64,000 bases of DNA from Symsagittifera roscoffensis (lineage: Eukaryota > Xenacoelomorpha > Acoela > Convolutidae): positions 49,922,178 through 49,986,177 of the forward strand of contig NC_087062.1 in the NCBI RefSeq assembly GCF_963678635.1. The letters run 5' to 3'. Within the stretch, counting starts at the first letter, position 1, and each line of letters starts with the position of its first letter. Shown in pieces: positions 54,835 through 64,000 of the stretch. Under the pieces are notes generated by a model. It was not told the DNA's origin, ran no database searches, and saw only the letters and a list, made by a program, of their open reading frames with translations. Made by a program: the position numbers and the translations under genes.

Positions 54835-57035
54835 ATTAGAAGTGTAGATTTCTTCCGGGAAGCCGTCTCCTATAGGCACGCTTTCACTTTTTGTGGCGGA
54901 CGCAGAGTTTCTACCCTTTTTACCGTGTATAAGCGGGGGACACTAAGACAAGATATTATCCATGATCCCGAAAGGGCTATGTTGGTGGTCAAACGAAATC
55001 GACCGATCAAAGGATTACGCAACTTCCCTCTTTGGTTTATGCTCTTTTCTGCTCTTTTCTTGAGTTTCTAGCTAGTTCAGCAAATCGTGGGCACAATTAG
55101 TGAATTCTCAATCGCAAAGGAAACAAAAGCTATTTACGATGCCCTTTTTGCGCTAACTACTATTCAATAACTTCTATAACGAAGCCCGCGTTTCGTTCCC
55201 ATCAGTCCCTTCGTAAACTCTCTCGTCAATTTGCGGTTGAATCGATTCAAAAATCGCCTACTCCAGCATTGCAACTCGCTCACACAACTAATTCAACCCG
55301 GTTCTAATTGCAACTCGGGTTCAAGCGCAACTCGTTCGCACAAATAGTTTAACCGGGTTCTAAAATCGGGTTTAAATCAGCTAGACTTTTTTCTAACATC
55401 TGTGAGATACAACTAGCATCGTTTAAAGCAAAAGCGTCCTCCATGGACCAACTAATCCTCTCGGCTTGCTCAATCGTTCTCTCTCTTACTGAAAACCAAC
55501 TATTCGGCTAACTAGCAATAATTGTTCCGACTCTTAAAGCTCTCCGGTACCCTCCAATTCCTTATCCTTGTTTACCTTTGATTTCAGTTAAGTCACATCA
55601 TTCCATATCAGTCCTGACACTCGCTTAAACCACCAATCCGCCCAATTTTTTTGGACTTTATCCCTCTTCCTGTCATCCCTGCCACGTGCCAAGTTCGGTT
55701 TCTTTCATCTATCTTTTCACGCTTATTTCAACTCGAATTCAACTCAACCTCCAAATCATGCTATGTTTACTCAGTGTCCCTCCCAAGGTCTTTATTTAAT
55801 TATCCCGTTGACGTTCCGATTTCCAAAGGGTAGGGGGAGATCCTTTTCATAAGTAGCTAATTCATTCCGAGCATCTAGAATTTTTTTAATCTGTACTCTA
55901 TAACAACCCCAACCTTCAAGCTAGCAGGGAACGTAGTTCATCTTTTAGAAGCCAAATCAAACCAAAATGTCAAATCCGGGAAGCCAAGTAAATTCCCCGT
56001 CCGTTCATACTATTAAAGAGACATAATTATCATACTGCGGTATTGTTCCTATCAATTTCCTCTTTAGTCTAATTGAATTGCTACCAAAAGATCATTCGCC
56101 AAGCTAAACTGTACCCAATTTTTACCAAATCCACTTTGAAATAACTGTACTACTCAAGGCTTGCAATGTAAAAGCTAAATGGCTATATCTTCTGCTCTAG
56201 TTTCCAGTATATATATCCTCCCAATTTTTATCAAGGCGACCCGTTCTCATTTCCAGGGGTTGGGCTGGGGAGCATGCCACTTTCCGGTTTCAATATCGAG
56301 GTTTTATATGCATTTTTGGAGTCAAAACGCCAAAAGGTCAACTTAAGGTCAGCCAGGGGTCAACCGGGTTCAAATTTCCAGATTCGGGTTCAGTACCCCT
56401 TGGGGGTCCTAACGATCAAGTTCCACCCATAACTCATCAATACTTCACAAGTTATCCCCTTTCTAAGGTCCATTATCTCTTTTTTCCGGAAGGAGTTAAT
56501 AACACCGGAAGGAGTCGCCTGAAGGTTATCACCCACAAGGGTTTTTTTTCGGGGTTCGTATCTCATGTCAATTTCTGCATTAAAATCATTATGCCAGCGT
56601 CCATTATTTTGCGTGAATTGCCTATTTCCGATCTAAATGGGTGTTTTGTTCAAGTGGTATTAGCTTCCTGTCCAACCGCTGGATTTAGTTCAAATTATAA
56701 CACAAGATGTATCTTGCCACTTCAAATAATCCGTCCACGTTTCAGCTCCCTGCGCTCGTTGGAGGCCGAGAAACGAACTCCGAAAGCAAGGGATGGGTTT
56801 GTTAACTTAGGGCATAAAACTGGAAATGGGGTCTTAGGGTTCTGGAGTTCCAAATTTAAGCTAGACTTACAACATACTTCCCTCAGCTAGACTTACAACA
56901 TACTAAAATTTGAGCCTAATACCGCCGCTAGTTTCCGAGTTCTGATAGGGCCACTTACACTTCCGGGTCCAATTATCACTTGCCCCAAGGGTCTGAGGTG
57001 TCCCGTTTTTCCTATGCCCGCGTCAAATCATCTCT
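54835..57035. mobile_element. G+C-richer block, mirror copy
   Basis: Mirror of 40440-42640, including the ACCCGGTT repeats (55,269-55,375). A frame open from 54739 reaches 55071 here, because the stop present in the left arm is changed (TATAAG against TATTAG), but it has no ATG at its start and no recognised domain. A 22 bp tandem duplication (AGCTAGACTTACAACATACT) near 56860-56905 is specific to this arm. Confidence 0.45.
56146..56504 (+). mobile_element. Possible solo LTR, mirror copy
   Basis: TGTACTACTCAAGGC...GGAGTTAATAACA, about 359 bp, the mirror of 40969-41328. No target-site duplication is visible. Confidence 0.25.
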
Positions 57036-58870
57036 AGTATCGCTCATCCTAATTTCATAACATTAGGAGGGAGGAAATCTTCAAAAATTGAACTATTTTG
57101 TGCTCAAACCTTTAAATGCTGTACTACTTAACATAATAATCGACCGATCTTCAGCTCAGGTTACTAAAGCGTGTAGTACAATAGAATTACCGATTCTATA
57201 TGAATGAACATTACAAAAAAGCTGCTTAATCGATATACAGATATCCGCATAGCTCAAGTTAAACGATGATTGGTAAATGATTTTTCTTGCAACGAAAATC
57301 CAATATTTTTCAGAGAAGGCTTCCTAGGCAAAATCAAGATACGAGAAAATCATATTTAACTAGATTTTCAATGCCTTGGACACTCCGTCATTGCAGTTGT
57401 TTTCTAGTTTTTAGATGAAAGTACTATACATTTGGCTAAAAAGACTACAAGTTAAGCTAAAATACCATAACATTAGCTGAAATACTTTTGATTATTAGCC
57501 ACATATAGTATCAGTCCTAAAAAAATTTATTTGGGGGAAAATCTTAGATGTTGTCTTATGATACATTTCCTTTCCAGATAACCAAATATTATGCAAACTT
57601 TTTTAATCAAAAACCTAGCTCCATTTTTCAGGTTGATTGTCGTTTTTATTTTCCCCCTGTTATCGTCAGTTTGAAAAATGTTGTTTTGAGATCTCAACCA
57701 ATTGAGAAATCTTGATTTTAAAAAAATGAGAGGCAAAACTTACTCAAATTAACGAGACAGCCTGAGATCCATCTTTGACTATTTTTACTGGCTGTCACAA
57801 AATGTTTGTCTGATTTTTAATGCCAGCTACAGGGCTTTTTATAGCCCATGAGTGAGGAGGGCCATAGCCCATGAGGAGTATTTGAGGTCATAGCAAATGA
57901 GGAGTATTTGTTGGATTTATTCAGCCAGGGATGTTCAGACCCCCATAAATTAAGAAGGGCTACATACTATCCGGTCTCCGCCCTATGTGTTAACCTAAAG
58001 AATAGATATCCCAATGTATTGAGCTAAATGATAGGTTTCAGCGTTTCTAATGGTTGATGGTAAGGTTCAAAAAAAGTCCAAAAATCTTTTGGTGCCTGAT
58101 TTTGCCGATAGAGCATTGCTTAAGACTCTTAAGGGAGGTGTTTAAAATTTCATGTATAAGAATGTGGAAAAACATTTGCAATTTTTTCGGAAAGGCTTCA
58201 GAGTTTTTGATCGTAAATTACAGATGCAAAAATTTTTGTGCAAAAAAATTCAAGTTCTTGAAAATTTTTTCACAAATCTCAAGTGTTGAGCAATTTTTTT
58301 TCGTTCCTGATCTAATTGTGAAAAACCAACGTTGTATTACGTGTACAGGGTAGAATCAAAACCAAATTGATTATTACATCGTTTTAATTTAAGACAAGGA
58401 CACAAGAATTTGCATAGAATTATGGGGTTTTTGTCAATTTTTCCTTTAAAAAATGGAGTAAGATGTGTATTTAAGACAGGACGTGTTATGTAATGCTCTG
58501 AACACCAAAACGACGCTCAAATCAACCGAACTCATGCAGAAACTTGGAAGAATTGTGAAAACAACCATAGTTTCGGAAGAAGTTCTTTGAAAACTTTTCA
58601 TCTTAGATTCAGCATCTATCCAAAACGTGCCATTTTAAACCTCTTATATAGACAATTATTTAATTTTGTGTTCTGCTGAAAATAAACAAAGGTTGAGAAA
58701 GTCAATTCAAATAGTCAAAAAATATATATTTTTCAATGAATTTTTTTGGGCAAAAATCAGGATTTAAATTCTCCTCGGAAGAAAAAAAAGACAATAATCA
58801 ACTCGAGTTTATACAAAAACTACAATTTCTTAGAAAAATTTTAATTTAACTATACTAGCAGTAAGATCAC
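57035..58870. other. Mirror of the 38.6-40.4 kb region
   Basis: Holds the mirror of the TATA-containing element (about 57,728-58,004) in AT-rich sequence without recognised genes. The 23 nt insertion near 58165 lies here. Confidence 0.5.
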
Positions 58871-58879
58871 TGATGCAAA

Positions 58880-59370
58880 GCGTTTTTCTGTTGTAAGTCT
58901 AAGAGTTATGCATCTACGTTGAGCAATTGGTTTTAAAAAAAATCAGAATGATGTCCATCCTGTTTGGTGTAACTGAAATATAAATCAATCAATCAGAATG
59001 GAGCTCACTTTATCAAGGAATTTCAAAAAAGCTGGAAATTGACCCTATAGAATCAAGCGTCCGTTTTTTTCATGGAGTTTCCAACGGTTTTGTAGTCAAC
59101 CATTTGGTTCCGAGCCTTACCTATAGTGGAATTTTCATAATATATAATTTGAATCATATAAAATCTAGCTCCATTTTTTTGGATATTTTATCCATTATAA
59201 TTCCAACCAACCACAACTGACATTCCATCTTTAGGAAGTAATTGTTTTTTTGATAATAAATAATCCCAAAAAAGGATTTGCGGATATAAAATTTCAAAGC
59301 TCTCCAGAAAAATAGAAAGCCCATCTAAAAAAAAATTCAAAATCGATCAATCATTTCGATTCAATCAAAA
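58880..59370. repeat. Dispersed repeat, mirror copy
   Basis: Mirror of 38140-38630 and thus also related to the insertion at 28336-28930. Confidence 0.55.
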
Positions 59371-60830
59371 CAATATGATTTTCCGGGTCTGCAATTTTTT
59401 TATAGGTTTTTCCATTGGTTTGTTATTAGAAGATTGAACATTCAAAACGATTCCACTCGTGTAAACGTAAACAAAACGATTCGTCAAAGATCCGACAAAA
59501 CTTTTCTTTCATCACGCCTCCTCTAATTGTTTTTTAAAAAATTTATTGAGTTAATGGTGTTCCTTTACAACAAAAATTTATATGATCTGATCTCCATCAG
59601 CGTTACTACTCCGCCACTTCTGCACTTGTTTTGCTAACATATGTTTTGAAAATTTGATAGGTATCCAATTCAGTCATTGGAAAAATTTTGGACAGAAAAA
59701 TGTTTCTCATTGAAATACAATTTGTAAAACCTTCCCAATAATACCATAATTTTTGAAGAAAACTTTTTTTCTCTCAAAAAGTTTTTCAAGGATTTGTACC
59801 TTTTTTCAGCTAATTCGAATTATGAGTTTAAAAAACTGAATTCAGTTCCCTTTACTCAGCAACTGGCTTGTTTTAAAGGATTTCATGTAACCAATCGGAA
59901 TCTCAAATGAAGAAAAAAGTTTCCGATTATGGAAACTGTGCAGGCGCTACTTCCCCCAAATAAATTCACAATTCCAAGCATTAATCGATTGTACAAACAC
60001 AGATTCCCTTGAAACATTGGTAAATCAAGCGGAGAAGTGTTCAATCAGCATAGTCGGGCAGTTCATGTTACCATACGATGGAAAGGAACCGAGAAGATGC
60101 CTAATATTGCAAAAAAAAACGAATGAATTGGAAAAGATCCAATCGCATTATGAGTTAGAAAAATTGAATTGTATTTCTTTTACTCAGCAACTGACTTGTT
60201 ATAAAAGAATTCATGTAACCAAATAAAATCCCAAACTATGGAAAAAAGAAAAGAAAAAGAAAGGAAAACAACCAATAGAGTACCCAAATTCAAAAAAAGT
60301 TGAGAAAAATTCAATTAGATATATTTTCTGTCTGTCTGTTGTCTAAATATTACGAATAGTTGCCAACTCTAGATAGAAATTATTAGTTATATTACATTTT
60401 ATAGTGAATTTTGCAAAAAAGACAGGAAAAAATTATTTATTTAGTTAGATTCAGTTTTTTAAGTTGCATATTTCAAATTGATTGGTTGTTTGTTCTTCAT
60501 TTTTTAAAAAAAAATTAAAATTTTTATCTCAAAGGGTACACTTCAATGAGGAAAGTTGATTTTGAGGGCGTCATAATATAAGTAAAAAACACACAAACTA
60601 TCCCCAAAATTAAATGTGATTTTTTATTACAGTTCAGCAATCGAAAAATCTCTCAAAATTTGGGACAGTTTTTTGAAATCGTTCAATAAATAATTGACAT
60701 AGACTACTTGTTTCACAGATTAGGTCCTTTTTGCCGTGAAACATCAAATCTGAATGTAGGCTGGTATTAGACATTGTACTTCTTGATTGCGATACAGACT
60801 CGTCTTCTTTTCTAACTTGCTATTTCAAAC
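59370..60830. other. Mirror of the direct-repeat A/B region
   Basis: Contains mirrors of the tRNA-like relic (59587-59623), B2 (about 59808-59900), A2 (about 59925-60112) and B1 (about 60136-60225). Otherwise AT-rich. A plus-strand frame at 60017-60226 is open but consists of A2/B1 repeat sequence and is not supported as a gene. Confidence 0.5.
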
Positions 60831-60850
60831 ACATGACCCATTATTCATTC

Positions 60851-61087
60851 TTAAAGAGAACTGCGTTGCAATATAGGAACGATTCCAAGGCTTTCATTAC
60901 CGTGAATAAAAGCATCACGAATAGCCGAGATTGCTTCTTCGTCTTCTTTTTGAGCGAGGTAGACTTGCTGAGACTTTTCATTTGGTCCAAATTCTTTCTT
61001 CTTGGATATTTGGAAACATCGAGCAAAGTAAGTTATTTCCTTGTGAACATTTGGGAACAAAAAAACTGCCAATTCTTCTTTGATTCT
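60851..61087 (-). pseudogene. Possible terminal exon, mirror copy
   Basis: Mirror of 36420-36659, frame kept, one glutamine codon fewer and mild substitutions. No ATG start. See the left copy for the description. Confidence 0.35.
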
Positions 61088-61280
61088 TCAAAAACTCATT
61101 ATAACTAAAACTAGATTATTTTCTTGGGTACATTTTTGAGTAGAGGAGCAAACAAAGCAGATGAAGAGAAGTGAAAACAATGACTTTACGTTAACAAAAA
61201 AGCTGAATAAAACAGTGTGACTCAACTTGATTTTCACATAATGAAGTAAAATCAAAAAACGAAAAGTTTCGCCGGCAGTT

Positions 61281-61465
61281 TCTGGATTTGGAAATTGTGT
61301 AGGCGCTGATTCTCCTTTATAAGTTCACAATTCCAAGCAAAAATCACTTGTACAAACACAGGTTCCCTTCAAACATTGTTGAATCAAGCGGACAAGTGAG
61401 CAACTTCGTCGGACAGTTTAAGGTACCATACGATAGAAAGGAGCCGAGAAGATTCTTAGTATTGT
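61281..61465. repeat. Direct repeat A, copy 1, mirror
   Basis: Mirror of 36044-36226. Confidence 0.7.
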
Positions 61466-61469
61466 AAAG

Positions 61470-64000
61470 AAACGAAAAGTTTTGAGAAAATCCAGGAGAC
61501 ATAATTCAAATTCATATCGAAAACTTGCATCCACATGAACTCTCGGTTCAGCTTTCTTAGAAAGAATTCGAAGAGATCAAAACGAAAGAAAATGAGTTTT
61601 CTTTGATGAAAACTTTATTATGTTTTTATATTGGTTAAAATTCAATACAAAATGTTTATTTAAAATTGCTGTTTAATTGATTAACTGACTTTAGATCATT
61701 CTTTTTGAATTTGCTGCAGCATCTGTAAAGGTTTGAAGGTTTTGCTCAAAATTTTTTGATTCAATTTGAAAGAAAAGATTGATAAGAACGAAACTTTAAC
61801 ATATGTGCAAAAAACAGTAAAGTTATATGTAGAAAACCATTTCAGTTAATTTTCGACTTCTTTGTTGCTTGTTTCTTCATAAAGCACAAGATGGTTTTGT
61901 TCTCTGCAGAAATAGTTTATTCTGTTGAATCAATAAGATTTCTTCCTTCAAAAATTGTTTCAGCTTTTCGCCAATCAGGCAACCAAAGTCTCAAGGGAAT
62001 GAAACAATTAGACGGATCTCTGTAGAAGATGTCAAACTCAAGCAGGTTCTAATAAATAGCATTTTTTACTACATGAAATCTTTCCGTATCCCAAACCCGC
62101 TATTTCACCAAAACAATTTTCATTTAAGTTCTCGTATGAAAACGCGTACTTAAGTCTCGAATGTGTTTAAGACATAGCTCATAATTTTTGAATGTCTCTG
62201 ATCAACTTACTCTCACTTTCTCTCCTCTCTCTGAAAGATCTTTGATAATTTGCTCAAAAGATTAAGAAAATATTTTTTAAACTTGCGAGTCCTGATAGTT
62301 TTTGTACTAATTTCAAACTGGAGGCAGTAACTCGCTCATTATGGTTAGCTTTGACTTTTGGGACTTATTTCCGTCTCTTCTAAAACAATTGTTCATGATG
62401 ATGGCTGAGTTGGAATGAACTGAACTGTATTAAAACTTCAATTAAAATGAAAATTATTCTTGTCAGTTGTATATAATTACCAGCTAAAACATCAGTAGGT
62501 TTTTCCTACATTTTATTCATCTGAAAACGCACAAAGTATCTGAAAAAATTCAAAAAATCTTCAACAATACTGTTATTTGTTTAAAAGAGAGAAAATTTTG
62601 TTAGCTGAATTTTTTGCTCATAAGAAGTTTTCTGATTATCAGAATCAAAATTTTTGTTGAACCGAAGCTTTTGTTAAGACAATTTCTAAAAAAGAAGTTT
62701 TCTCGAAAACTACTCTTTTTTCACAACCTTGAATCAACATCTTGAATTAGATTTGAACACAAAAAAAAACCAAATTATCTGAAATCGATATTATACTTCA
62801 TCAATCTCATCACTCTGATAAAAAAACAGTGGAGTGCGTGGTTTTACAGTAGATTGTTTTAGAGTTTAAAAGACTCAGATAGTACAAGGAGCTATTGTAG
62901 AGATTATAACAGTTGGAAAGTTCTAGAATTTAATGTGTGATGACGTCATTTTCTCTGGTGGAACTTTTCGACAGCTTTCAGTGTTCTTCGAAAAACTATT
63001 AGTTCAACTTTTGAGTTTTTGGTTAAATTGGAAACAAGTTGCTTGAAAAATTCAAATATCCACATCTAAGCTCTGTCCAGAAGCTTGCTTCTACCCAAAC
63101 TCTCGGGTCAGATTTTTTGGAAAGGGTTCGGAAAGATTAAAACTCAAAGTGTGAGTCAATTTGTTGAAAGTAGTTGATTGTTTCAATGATAGGTTATGGT
63201 TCTGTAAGTTTTGAGCGTATCAAAATTCTAATAATAATTGAATATTTCCTCGGAAAAATTCCGTCAAATATAATTTATTCCATTTAAATGCTTTTAACAT
63301 AGAAATTTATAAATAAATTTTAACACCTAAGAAGTTTTATCAGGATGCTAATATTTCTTGTGACTTTTTCAAAAAGAAAATGTTCAAACAAAATTTTTTT
63401 TCAAAACAATTTGCCAGCACCTACAACTTTAACATAAAAAAAGATGTTGACTTTTTGCTTAGAAAAATTGCATATTAACAATTTCGAGTGCTTTTCCCTA
63501 TCTCATTAGTTTTTGGCCAACAAACATGCAAACCTTCAGTTTTCTTAAGCATCAAGTTTAGAAAAAAAATCATAAATTATAAAAGAGACAACAGTGCGAG
63601 AAAAACTTGTTCTATTCAACATTCTTTCAAATTTTGTGTTAAACTTTTCGAAAAAATTGGCAAGATGCAAAATATGATATGATTTTTTCAACAAGCTTTT
63701 TTAAAAGATGTGAATACCGTTCTGGTTTTCTTAAAACAGCTGCGAAGTGTTTTTCGAATTTTTTTGCAGGGTTCAAAGTTTAGTCTGGAGTTTTCTATTT
63801 ACCTACAGATATGTTCAGGATTTTTTGTAAGATGCTAGTCTTTTCAAGCTTTTCAAAACACTTATTGGAAAAGTTCGTTTTTGATGACTTCGAGTAGTTT
63901 TCGCTATTCTAGGTTTTTTTGATTTTTTTGTTCAACCAACCATGTTGAAAAATCATGCAAGATGCAATATTTGATATATATTTTTCAGCAAATATGCAGA
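61470..64000. other. Mirror of 33.5-36.0 kb, AT-rich
   Basis: AT-rich sequence without supported genes. From about 63,390 it enters the mirror of the degenerate repeat block (TTTGGCCAACAAACATGC, AGCTGCGAAGTG, CAAGATGCAAAAT motifs in reverse orientation). The window ends inside it. Confidence 0.5.

Larger units (their letters stand above)
48866..64000 (-). repeat. Right arm of the giant inverted repeat
   Basis: Reverse complement of 33,511-48,605, beginning GCCATGTAACCTTTTTGC opposite 48,577-48,605. It runs to the window end without losing homology, so the real arm is longer. Differences from the left arm include a 23 nt insertion near 58165, a 22 bp tandem duplication near 56870, homopolymer-length changes and many substitutions. 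Confidence 0.95.

Noticed and set aside
54739-55071. 110-codon plus-strand frame in the right arm
   Set aside because: It starts without ATG, and the left arm has a stop in the same frame. It spans the edge between AT-rich and G+C-rich blocks. No domain recognised.

Overview
This window is AT-rich eukaryotic nuclear DNA made almost entirely of repeats. I see no complete protein-coding gene. Two clues hint at a fungus, possibly a large repeat-rich genome such as that of a rust: a short intron (GT...ACTAAC...AG) and LTR-like blocks richer in G+C and CpG than their surroundings. This is weak inference, and I cannot name the species.

Left part (1 to about 30,190): a tandem array of units mostly 600 to 740 bp long. 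Nearly every unit carries an 81-82 nt tRNA-Ser-like sequence on the + strand, and I located 40 of them. The best copies have a perfect acceptor stem, an anticodon stem-loop reading GCT, a long variable region, a T arm and a T run a few bases downstream that could stop RNA polymerase III. Most copies have T instead of the invariant C at T-loop position 56, and many have broken stems, so this looks like a tRNA-derived satellite rather than a bank of normal tRNA genes. The array has its own history: a 1.44 kb dimer repeated three times, a 2.0 kb trimer repeated about three times, 733 bp and 667 bp tandem duplications, and one internal deletion carried by four units. A 0.6 kb non-satellite insertion near 28.4 kb is a diverged copy of sequence found again at 38.2 kb and 59.1 kb.

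Transition (about 30,190 to 34,120): AT-rich low-complexity sequence with a 114 bp direct repeat and a second, very degenerate repeat family.

Right part (33,511 to 64,000): a very large inverted repeat. The left arm (33,511-48,605) is mirrored by the right arm (48,866-64,000) around a run of exactly 200 N. The right arm is cut by the window edge, so the true arm length is at least 15.1 kb. The arms differ by scattered substitutions, small indels and at least one frameshift. They could be an old palindrome, or two haplotypes joined head to head at a scaffold gap. Each arm contains, from outside in: AT-rich sequence with fragments of possible exons; a diverged direct-repeat pair; a compact TATA-containing element; a G+C-richer block of about 2.2 kb that looks like retrotransposon debris; a possible exon; and a cluster of three 365 bp LTR-like direct repeats (TG...CA ends) with internal sequence between them. 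One internal segment holds a gene-like fragment with a spliceosomal intron and an in-frame stop.

No set of genes here works together as a pathway. The structure itself is the interesting part: a tRNA-derived satellite next to a giant inverted repeat whose centre is a tandem LTR-element cluster showing signs of gene conversion.
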